Source of the DNA: Desulfobacterales bacterium
GTDB taxonomy: Bacteria; Desulfobacterota; Desulfobacteria; Desulfobacterales; JAHEIW01
DNA: 13,043 bases
Reading direction: 5' to 3'
NCBI GenBank assembly: GCA_030145015.1
Contig: JAQYWI010000160.1
Coordinates: 1 to 13,043, forward strand
How positions within the stretch are numbered: the first letter of the stretch is position 1; each line of letters begins with the position of its first letter. Positions 7,326 to 13,043 of this stretch are shown in pieces. Position numbers and translations under genes: made by a program. The notes under the pieces are model-generated. The model searched no databases and was not told the origin of the DNA. It saw nothing but the letters and a program-made list of their open reading frames with translations.

Positions 7326-8362
7326 AGCAAATATCCTTTCTGAAATGGATCTCTCGAATCAATGATGAATTGGTGTATGCCGGTAATCTGGGCGCTTCCG
7401 CGGACTTCTGCAACAACCGCCTTTTTATCCCCCAGCCGGATTTCTTCCACGAGCCGTCCCTGAAAGGTGGTTCCGAGCGGACTCGTGTTAATGAAGGTTT
7501 CATTGAGCCCGAGTTGGCCCCGCTGATGGAGCAGCGTCATTTTGGCCGCCGTGCCGGTGCCGCAAGGGGAGCGGTCCATATGTTTTTCCCCATAAATAAC
7601 AAAGCTCTTTCCTTTGCCCTCAGCGTCCATCGAATGATCATAAAACTCCGTTACGTCCACTGTGTTGACTTCAGACCGCGTGGGATGGCGCACGGTCAAT
7701 TGTTGATTCGCTGCTTGAATAAGCTTCATACCCAATTCGACGAAACGAGATCTATTTGACAGGGAGAAGTCAAGGCCGATCTGATCCGATGAAACCATGA
7801 CAAAGAACCCACCCACACAGACGGTTGCGACCTTTAGCCGCCCTAACTCAGGAAGCGATAGGGTTTCATCATCGCTGTAAACAAACGAGGGCACCATCTG
7901 GATCGCAATCGATTCTACCTTGTTGTTCTGCATGTAGGCCGTCGTTTGCATGGGGCCGGAAGGGGTGTCAACCATAATCTGCAAGGCGTCGTCGTCTGAG
8001 TCGATAACACCCGCCTCGATCAGCGTCATGACCGCACCCATGGTGGCATGACCACAGAGATAAGGATAGCGGCGCGCGTCCATGTAGATCAGACCAAACC
8101 GGGCATCGGCCGATACGGGTTCGGTGACACATGCGGCCAGCATGCCGCGATGACCGCGGGGTTCGCGTGTCAGCTGCAGGCGAATGTGATCATACCGTTC
8201 CATGAAGAAAGCCCGTTTTTCCTGCATGGTCTCGCCCGGCACGGGACCCACCCCGCCCACAATCAGGCGGGTCGGTTCCCCGGCGGTGTGCGAATCAATG
8301 GTGATGATCCGGTCCGGATAGCGCTCAAGGAATTCGTTTTCGATCCGATCCAGTTTCAGCAT
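7322..8362 (-). CDS. Proline racemase-family enzyme (racemase/epimerase type, two catalytic cysteines)
   Basis: The 346-residue protein has the normal length and motifs of the proline racemase / 4-hydroxyproline 2-epimerase / trans-3-hydroxyproline dehydratase family. The N-terminal IDSHTAGEPTRLIVGG (22-37) is a family signature. Both catalytic positions are Cys: C103 in YLCGHATMG and C267 in DRSPCGTGTAAK. Two cysteines serve as the acid/base pair in racemases and epimerases, whereas the dehydratases carry Ser or Thr at the first, so a racemase or epimerase is favoured over a dehydratase. No cofactor is expected and the protein is cytoplasmic. A strong AAGGAGG lies six bases before the ATG at 8362. 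It overlaps the amidohydrolase by 4 bases and follows the ABC transporter ATPase gene after 146 bases that hold a terminator. The substrate (proline, hydroxyproline or another cyclic amino acid) cannot be decided from the sequence. Confidence 0.87.
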   Translation of the reverse strand: MLKLDRIENEFLERYPDRIITIDSHTAGEPTRLIVGGVGPVPGETMQEKRAFFMERYDHIRLQLTREPRGHRGMLAACVTEPVSADARFGLIYMDARRYPYLCGHATMGAVMTLIEAGVIDSDDDALQIMVDTPSGPMQTTAYMQNNKVESIAIQMVPSFVYSDDETLSLPELGRLKVATVCVGGFFVMVSSDQIGLDFSLSNRSRFVELGMKLIQAANQQLTVRHPTRSEVNTVDVTEFYDHSMDAEGKGKSFVIYGEKHMDRSPCGTGTAAKMTLLHQRGQLGLNETFINTSPLGTTFQGRLVEEIRLGDKKAVVAEVRGSAQITGIHQFIIDSRDPFQKGYLL

Positions 8363-8430
8363 ACGCGCCCTCCTTTTTTCCCCTTTGGTGCTTTAGGAAG
8401 CGAATTCACATTCAGGTCGGCAACAACCGC

Positions 8431-8472
8431 AGAAAACAAAACCTGAAAACGGCAGTGTCTGCTTTCAGGTTT
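8431..8472 (-). terminator. Intrinsic terminator after the ABC ATPase gene
   Basis: On the - strand a perfect 10-bp stem (AAACCTGAAA 8439-8448 with TTTCAGGTTT 8463-8472) encloses a second GCAG/CTGC stem (8452-8455, 8459-8462) with a three-base loop. In the - direction it is followed by TTTTGTTTT (8441 down to 8433), a classic T-tract. It starts 36 bases past the ATPase stop and lies inside the apparent operon, so partial termination there would lower expression of the two enzyme genes. Confidence 0.72.
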
Positions 8473-8508
8473 CAGATCGAAAGGTTTGCAGCAAAACGGT
8501 CTGCCGGT

Positions 8509-9609
8509 TCATTCCATGGGAATCAAATGGCAGTGGTGTGGCGATACTTGTACGCTGACCTCCTCGCCGATGTCGTAGATCCGTGTTCTCATCATACTGA
8601 TGACATGAATTTCACGGTCGGCACCCAGTTCAATGAAGTAACTGACCTCTCCGCCCATGTAACTGCGGTCTTTGATGCGGCCCTGAAAGTGGTTCATCCC
8701 CTCCACCGGTTTGAATTCATCCTTGGGAAAGGCATCGAACCGCTGGGCGCGGACGATCATTTCCACCTGGTCACCTTTCGAGAATCTGCCTTTATTTTGA
8801 GCAAAGAGGACATCGCCGGTCTCAATTTTGACGTTTACGTGATGGTCGTCGACATCGACGACTTTGCCCTGAATGAAATTGGAGTGGCCCAGAAAATCGG
8901 CCACAAAATGGTTGGCCGGTTCATTGTAGACAGCCTCAGGGTTGCCCTCCTGCTGCTTTTGGCCGTCTTTCATAACGAGGATCTTGTCCGACATGCTCAA
9001 TGCTTCACGCTGGTCATGGGTGACAAAGATGGTGGTGACGCCAAGCATCTGCTGCAGGTTGTCTACCTCCCGCCGCATCTCCTCCCTCAGGTTTTCGTCC
9101 AGCGCGGAGAGAGGTTCGTCCATCAGCAGCACATCCGGCTCAATTACGATGGCGCGTGCCATGGCGATGCGCTGCTGCTGGCCGCCGGAAAGTTGGCTCG
9201 GCATACGGTTCTCCACGTCGGGCAGGCGAACCATCTCCAGTGCCCGTGTCACCTTTTTGTTGATCTCCTCTTTTGACACATCCCTGTACTTCAAGCCGAA
9301 GGCCACGTTGTCAAAGATGGTTTTGTGGGGAAACAGGGCGTAGTTCTGAAAAATCATTCCCAGGTTTCGTTTGTGGATCGGTGTGTCGTTGATCCGGGTC
9401 CCCTTGATGAAAATATCGCCTTCGGTGGGCTCCTCCAGACCGGCCACCATGCGCAGCAAGGTGGTCTTCCCGCATCCGGAAGGGCCCAGCAGCGTCACCA
9501 GGCTCCCTTCTTCGATGTCAAAATCCATTTTCTCAACGGCGACAACGTTGCCAAACCGTTTTAAAATGCCTTTGAACTGCACAATGGGCTGCTTCTTGTC
9601 GGTCGCCAA
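8509..9609 (-). CDS. potA: Spermidine/putrescine-type ABC transporter ATP-binding protein
   Basis: The 366-residue protein is a PotA-class ATPase (family range about 350-380) that powers uptake through the two permeases encoded upstream. Visible in order: Walker A GPSGCGKTT (42-50), Q-loop FQNY (Q88), signature LSGGQQQR (140-147), Walker B LLMDEPLSALD (161-171), and the switch His in VTHDQREAL (H198). From about 240 to the end comes a TOBE-type C-terminal domain, as in PotA, FbpC and related importers. The start is TTG at 9609 with ACAGGA four bases upstream; no ATG or GTG fits the family N-terminus. The gene lies 118 bases after the binding-protein gene, with a strong hairpin in between, and is followed by an intrinsic terminator. 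The gene symbol reflects class only; the transported compound need not be a polyamine. Confidence 0.92.
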   Translation of the reverse strand: MATDKKQPIVQFKGILKRFGNVVAVEKMDFDIEEGSLVTLLGPSGCGKTTLLRMVAGLEEPTEGDIFIKGTRINDTPIHKRNLGMIFQNYALFPHKTIFDNVAFGLKYRDVSKEEINKKVTRALEMVRLPDVENRMPSQLSGGQQQRIAMARAIVIEPDVLLMDEPLSALDENLREEMRREVDNLQQMLGVTTIFVTHDQREALSMSDKILVMKDGQKQQEGNPEAVYNEPANHFVADFLGHSNFIQGKVVDVDDHHVNVKIETGDVLFAQNKGRFSKGDQVEMIVRAQRFDAFPKDEFKPVEGMNHFQGRIKDRSYMGGEVSYFIELGADREIHVISMMRTRIYDIGEEVSVQVSPHHCHLIPME

Positions 9610-9642
9610 TTTATCCTGTCTCCCTGCTCTCGTTTGTCTGAT

Positions 9643-9685
9643 GCCGGGGTCGGACAGCTCCTACTAAAGGGAGTCCGGCCCCGGC
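9643..9685. repeat. Strong REP-like hairpin between binding-protein and ATPase genes
   Basis: GCCGGGGTCGGAC (9643-9655) pairs with GTCCGGCCCCGGC (9673-9685): 13 base pairs with a single mismatch that is a G-U wobble in one RNA. CTCC/GGAG inside the loop can extend it. No T-tract follows in the direction of transcription, so a simple terminator is unlikely. An intercistronic hairpin just 3' of a binding-protein gene commonly protects that message from 3' exonucleases and raises its level over the other transporter genes. Confidence 0.65.
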
Positions 9686-9706
9686 GATCAAATGGCATTT
9701 ACAAAC

Positions 9707-9731
9707 CTAGATCTATCGAATGTTGATCTAG
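9707..9731. repeat. Small palindrome at the binding-protein stop codon
   Basis: CTAGATC (9707-9713) and GATCTAG (9725-9731) form a perfect 7-bp inverted repeat whose right arm includes the TAG stop at 9728-9730. It sits next to the larger hairpin at 9643-9685 and may add to mRNA stability; no T-tract is present. Confidence 0.35.
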
Positions 9732-10891
9732 TTGCCCGCCTTGATTCGATCCCATTTCTCCGTCCATTCCAACTGGTTGGCATTCCAGTAGGACGGATTG
9801 GCAAACAGGTACCCGTCCAGTTTGCCGGTAGGGTCGAAGGCCGGCATCTTCATGATTTTGTCGGTCAATTTTACTTTAGACGGATCCAGGCTGGGCGGAT
9901 AATTCTGCCCTTCGGCCACGGCGATGGCCGCGGCCGGCTCCAGCATGAAATTGAGCAGCTTCTGGGCGACCTCCAGATCGCTGCCTTTCAGGACGAAAAG
10001 ATATTCCATCCAGGAGTAGGTGCCCTTGGGGGAGAGGTAGCCGATGGGGTGACCTTCCTGCTGAAGCGCGGCCACCCGCCCGGACCAGGCCACCGTGGCA
10101 TAGATCTCCCCGTTGGCCAGCAAGCTCATCAACTCGGCGCCGGAGCTCCAATATTTCTTCATCAGGCCGCGCTGTTCACGCAATGCGGCCCATATAGCCT
10201 TCATGTCGGTCATATTGTTGGGGCTCTGGCCGGTGTGCAGCGCCGCGTACCACATGTTGGTCCTGTGGTCGCCACCCCAGCTGCCCAGTTTGCCTTTCAA
10301 GCCTTTGTCCCATAGCAGGGAAGCGCCAAGCTTTTCGGCCTTCTCCTTGCTGATATGCTTGGTATTGTAAGCGATGCCGGTCTGTCCCAGATCGTAGGGG
10401 ACGGCCGAGAGGGTGCCCTTGGTGATCTCTCGTAAAGGTTTGATCATTGACGCCATGACATTTTTGAGGTTGGGAATTTTGGATTCATCCAGTACCGAAG
10501 CAAATCCCAATTCCGCATAGCGGGCATAGTCGAAAACGGCGCTGAGATGGGCGATGTTGAACTCCCCGCCCGGTGGGTAGGAGGCTTTGACGCGCGTCAG
10601 GTAGGAGTCCATTCCACCGAATTCGCCATCGATGACCTTGATGCCCGTGGCTTTGGTGAAAGGCTTAAACGCGTGTTCCCGGAACGCCTCGGAAGTCGAG
10701 CCACCCCATCCGTCGAAACGGATGGACTTGGCCGCCCATGCTTTCCTTACGACGTTTCCGAAGGGCGATCCGACCAGCCCAATAGATGCACCGGCAAGAC
10801 CGAGGTATTTGAGAAAGTGACGCCGGCTGAGGGTGCCGTTTTTATACGCCTCGTATAACCGATCAAGTTTTTCTTTCGTTATGGTAGCCAT
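9728..10891 (-). CDS. PotD/PotF-like periplasmic substrate-binding protein with Tat signal
   Basis: The 387-residue protein is an extracytoplasmic solute-binding protein of the spermidine/putrescine class, presenting the ligand to the permeases. Its N-terminus carries a twin-arginine signal: a 21-residue leader, SRRHFLK (22-28), a hydrophobic stretch (about 29-45), and an AWA site with likely cleavage after A53. Mature-protein landmarks fit the class: GWGGSTSEAF near the start, NGEIYATVAWSGRV (about 260-272), and YSWMEYLFVLKGSD (292-305). The last matches the region where polyamine binders usually have WMD with an amine-binding Asp; here it is Glu (E296), so a cationic ligand remains plausible but a different one from spermidine is likely. 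AAAGGAG lies five bases before the ATG at 10891. It lies 30 bases after the second permease gene. The ligand is not identifiable from sequence. Confidence 0.88.
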   Translation of the reverse strand: MATITKEKLDRLYEAYKNGTLSRRHFLKYLGLAGASIGLVGSPFGNVVRKAWAAKSIRFDGWGGSTSEAFREHAFKPFTKATGIKVIDGEFGGMDSYLTRVKASYPPGGEFNIAHLSAVFDYARYAELGFASVLDESKIPNLKNVMASMIKPLREITKGTLSAVPYDLGQTGIAYNTKHISKEKAEKLGASLLWDKGLKGKLGSWGGDHRTNMWYAALHTGQSPNNMTDMKAIWAALREQRGLMKKYWSSGAELMSLLANGEIYATVAWSGRVAALQQEGHPIGYLSPKGTYSWMEYLFVLKGSDLEVAQKLLNFMLEPAAAIAVAEGQNYPPSLDPSKVKLTDKIMKMPAFDPTGKLDGYLFANPSYWNANQLEWTEKWDRIKAGN

Positions 10892-10921
10892 TGGTTCTCC
10901 TTTCAGTTGAGGGTTGTCAAT

Positions 10922-11719
10922 TTATGTCTTTATTTTTGAAAACTTGCGGGACAGGTAACCTGCCAGCAATGGGGTGGCAACGGTCAGTACGATCATGACC
11001 GCGCCCAGGGCATTAATTTCCGGGCTGATGGAATTTCTCAGCATGCTGAAAATCTTGACCGGAACCGTTTGATTTTGTGCCGTAGCCCAGAAAAGCGTCG
11101 CCGTGATATCATCGAACGAAATGGTAAAGGAAAAAAGGGCGCCAGCCAATATGGCCGGTAACAATAACGGTAAGGTGACCTCTCTAAAGGTCTGAAGTGC
11201 ATTGGCGCCCAGGGATTTTGCCGCCTCTTCGTACTCTTTTTTAATGCCCACCAAACGTGCCTGAACGATCAAGAGCACATAGGGCAGGGTCAATACGACA
11301 TGTCCGATCAACAGCAAGGAGAAACTCTTAGGCTGCTGGAGCCATCGCAAAAACAACAGCAGCGCAACACCTAAAACCACTTCCGGGATCATGATCGGTG
11401 ATAGTAGCAGGGTGTTAAGGGTGTTTTTGCCGGGAAATTCGAAACGGATAAATGCCAGCGCTGCAAGAATGCCGATAGCGGTGGATAGCACCGCGGTCAG
11501 CGAGCCCAGGACGAGAGAGTTTTTAAAAGCGTCGATGATCGCCTCATTTTGAGCCAGTTTGATAAACCACCGGAAGCTGACACCCGCCATGGGGAAGATA
11601 CCGAATTGCTTGGGGTTGAATGCAAGCACGATGACCACGACGATGGGCGCGAACAGGAATACGTAGACGAGAACCGTGTAGATTCGGATCAATGACCATC
11701 CTATTGAGAATTGTTTCAT
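10922..11719 (-). CDS. potC: ABC transporter permease, PotC-like
   Basis: The 265-residue inner-membrane permease has the length and topology of PotC, with about six hydrophobic segments beginning at IYTVLVYVFLFAPIVVVIVL (13-32). The cytoplasmic EAA motif that contacts the ATPase is EAAKSLGANALQTFREVTLP (165-184), with the invariant Gly at G171. It forms the heteromeric channel with the PotB-like protein encoded 3 bases upstream; its ATG at 11719 uses an AGGGA inside the end of that gene, so the two are probably translationally coupled. The symbol indicates transporter class, not proven polyamine transport. Confidence 0.9.
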   Translation of the reverse strand: MKQFSIGWSLIRIYTVLVYVFLFAPIVVVIVLAFNPKQFGIFPMAGVSFRWFIKLAQNEAIIDAFKNSLVLGSLTAVLSTAIGILAALAFIRFEFPGKNTLNTLLLSPIMIPEVVLGVALLLFLRWLQQPKSFSLLLIGHVVLTLPYVLLIVQARLVGIKKEYEEAAKSLGANALQTFREVTLPLLLPAILAGALFSFTISFDDITATLFWATAQNQTVPVKIFSMLRNSISPEINALGAVMIVLTVATPLLAGYLSRKFSKIKT

Positions 11720-11722
11720 GGT

Positions 11723-12589
11723 CTAATTTCCCTGAAGGCTTTTGAAGATCTGATTGATTCCCAGGTAGCGGTTATAGGTCCACACGATCACAAACAACAG
11801 GGAGAGCAGGATTACGCTGATGGCCGAGCCGAAAGGCCAGTCCAGAGTGCCGACAATCCGCTTGAAAATGAGATTAGCAATCATTTCGTTTCCCGGTCCG
11901 CCCAGTATCATGGGCGGCAGATAGGTCCCGGCCGTCAGCACGAAAACCAGCAAACAACCGGCGCTGACACCAGGAAGGCTCAAGGGGAGCGTTACCTCAC
12001 GAAACGCCTGCCATTCGGTGCAGCCCATGCAGCGTGCAGCTTCGAGAAGACTCTTGTCGATGCCTTCCAGGCTGACATAAATATTCAGCACCATAAACGG
12101 CAGCAGATACATGATCAATCCCATGAGCACGGTGAATTCATTGTAAAGCATAGATATGGGCGATTGAATCAGTCCGATCTTCAACAGGAAGTGGTTGATC
12201 AGTCCCGAATCGCCCATAATGTTGATCCAACTCATAGTACGGATGATGAAGCTGACCCAAAACGGCAGCATGATGAGCAGAAGAAAAGCCTGTTTATAAC
12301 GGCTTTCGCTGCGGTAAAAAAAATAGGCGGGGATATATCCCATGAAAACGCAGAGAATGACCGTCTCAAAGGAGATGCGAATCGTTCGAATGAGAATTTT
12401 CGGGTAGAAGAAATCTTCGAAGAATTTGGCGTAATTGCCAAACTGGAAGGCGGGGATGTCCGCTCCGCTGGGGGCGCGCAGCCAGAAGCTGTATACAACA
12501 ACAAAACAAACCGGTATGACCAGAAGTAAAAAAATTGCGCTCATGGAAGGCGCCAGCAGCGCCCATGGTTTCCAGGATTTTTGTCGCAT
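11723..12589 (-). CDS. potB: ABC transporter permease, PotB-like
   Basis: The 288-residue permease is the first gene of the leftward operon and the usual partner of PotC. About six membrane segments are visible, the first at WALLAPSMSAIFLLLVIPV (9-27), typical for PotB proteins. The EAA motif is EAARCMGCTEWQAFREVTLP (183-202), matching the family form with Gly at G189. The ATG at 12589 has only a weak Shine-Dalgarno (GTGAGA). The gene is preceded by a 454-base AT-rich region that should contain the operon promoter. The symbol indicates class; the substrate is unknown. Confidence 0.9.
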   Translation of the reverse strand: MRQKSWKPWALLAPSMSAIFLLLVIPVCFVVVYSFWLRAPSGADIPAFQFGNYAKFFEDFFYPKILIRTIRISFETVILCVFMGYIPAYFFYRSESRYKQAFLLLIMLPFWVSFIIRTMSWINIMGDSGLINHFLLKIGLIQSPISMLYNEFTVLMGLIMYLLPFMVLNIYVSLEGIDKSLLEAARCMGCTEWQAFREVTLPLSLPGVSAGCLLVFVLTAGTYLPPMILGGPGNEMIANLIFKRIVGTLDWPFGSAISVILLSLLFVIVWTYNRYLGINQIFKSLQGN

Positions 12590-12613
12590 TTGTTCTCACA
12601 GGATTGAAAGAAC

Positions 12614-12635
12614 AATAAATTAAAAATAATTTATT
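12614..12635. repeat. AT-only palindrome in the leader of the transporter operon
   Basis: AATAAATTA (12614-12622) and TAATTTATT (12627-12635) form a perfect 9-bp inverted repeat with a four-base centre, ending about 25 bases before the PotB-like start. It may be an operator or simply AT-rich leader DNA; RNA pairing would be weak. Confidence 0.35.
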
Positions 12636-12962
12636 TAAACCACACTTAATTGAACTCCTGCTCAAAGTCAAGTGGAGATAATATAGAATCTACCTATGCT
12701 TACGTTTCATACCGGCTGTAGAATCAGAATTGTCGAATATTCCCGGCAATTTTCATCGTTGACAAATTGAAATTACCAAATTATGCGGGGAAAATATAAC
12801 GCAGATGCTCTTCTCACCTTCCAGTAAGAAAAGCTTGCTATGCATGCCGAAGAGTATTGAATTCGTCCAGGTAAATCCATAGATTGAAGTTTGCTCCCAT
12901 CCAACCAATTTAGTACGTATAATTTTTTCAATTGCCTAACCCGACTATTAACATATTTTGTG

Positions 12963-12979
12963 CATTGCCGAACGCAATG
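12963..12979. repeat. Small hairpin CATTGC-N5-GCAATG near the right edge
   Basis: CATTGC (12963-12968) and GCAATG (12974-12979) form a perfect 6-bp stem around CGAAC, flanked by TTTT on the left and AAAAA on the right that could lengthen the pairing. The T and A runs are on the wrong sides for a standard terminator in either direction, so its role is unclear. Confidence 0.3.
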
Positions 12980-13043
12980 TGAAAAATAGCTGAATAATGG
13001 ATTTCGGCTGATATGTTTGAAAGTGTCAACAAGAAACTACTTA

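Larger units (their letters stand above)
12590..13043. other. AT-rich upstream region of the transporter operon, no gene seen
   Basis: No convincing gene is seen on either strand. A short + frame opens at the ATG at 13013 and runs off the window edge, but has too little sequence and no clear ribosome site. A TTGACT (- strand, about 12674-12669) lies upstream of the PotB-like gene but has no good -10 at 17 bases, and no sigma54 GG/GC pair is clear, so the operon promoter is not assigned. A TTGACA at 12759-12764 on the + strand is followed at 17 bases by TATGCG, a weak rightward promoter candidate. Confidence 0.45.

Noticed and set aside
7322..8362. Trans-3-hydroxy-L-proline dehydratase
   Set aside because: Those enzymes have Ser or Thr at the first catalytic position; here it is Cys (C103), so a racemase or epimerase fits better.
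8455..9276. A 273-codon + strand frame opposite the ATPase gene
   Set aside because: It is antisense to a fully motif-supported PotA-class ATPase and shows no family motifs or ribosome site; it is a by-product of the codon use of the real gene.
9692..10315. A 207-codon + strand frame opposite the binding-protein gene
   Set aside because: It is antisense to a well-supported Tat-exported binding protein; no motifs or ribosome site were seen.
11711..12529. A 272-codon + strand frame opposite the PotB-like gene
   Set aside because: The translation is rich in His, Gln and Asp with no recognisable domain, while the - strand has a clear permease with an EAA motif.
12759..12787. A rightward sigma70 promoter with TTGACA and TATGCG
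   Set aside because: The -35 is perfect, but the -10 matches only at TAT, and no gene is seen downstream before the window ends.
12590..13043. A riboswitch in the operon leader
   Set aside because: No conserved core of a known class could be recognised by eye; the small palindromes alone do not support one.

Overview
The window looks like chromosomal DNA from a Gram-negative, probably marine or sediment Desulfobacterota/deltaproteobacterium-like organism. This is an inference from the gene content: a beta-lysine acetyltransferase next to a KamA-type radical SAM gene, a Tat-exported polyamine-type binding protein, mixed GC/AT composition and clear Shine-Dalgarno sites. No rRNA, tRNA, CRISPR array, insertion sequence or phage gene is visible.

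Layout, left to right. (1) 3-242 (+) is the C-terminal end of a Yip1-like membrane protein cut by the window edge. (2) 243-723 holds no intact gene, but its right part (about 518-722) reads like a decayed coding relic. (3) 724-1905 (-) is a class I/II PLP aminotransferase. (4) Divergent from it on the + strand are ablB (2089-2922, beta-lysine N-acetyltransferase family) and a very unusual KamA-family gene (3115-5583). The second gene encodes a complete radical SAM aminomutase-like half fused to a second KamA-like half that has lost the [4Fe-4S] cysteines. It has its own sigma70-like promoter (TTGACA-16-TATATT), with a perfect CGGCCA-N8-TGGCCG palindrome over the -10 element. (5) A leftward gene set on the - strand runs from 12589 to 5685: two permeases, a Tat-type binding protein and an ATPase of the spermidine/putrescine ABC class, then a two-cysteine proline racemase-family enzyme and a YtcJ-like amidohydrolase. 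(6) 12590-13043 is the AT-rich upstream region of that operon, with small palindromes and no gene.

How the genes may work together. AblB and KamA together normally mean synthesis of an N-acetyl-beta-amino acid osmolyte (N-epsilon-acetyl-beta-lysine). Here the KamA partner keeps the radical SAM cysteines and the carboxylate-binding Arg, but appears to lack both Asp residues that hold the lysine side chain and the PGGGGK loop for PLP. Its substrate and even its chemistry are therefore open. The convergent operon looks like an import-and-catabolism module for a small cationic or imino-acid-like compound: uptake by the ABC system, stereochemical inversion by the racemase, hydrolysis by the amidohydrolase. 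An intrinsic terminator after the ATPase gene probably sets transporter expression above enzyme expression, and a strong REP-like hairpin follows the binding-protein gene. The fused KamA pseudoenzyme architecture is the most noteworthy item.
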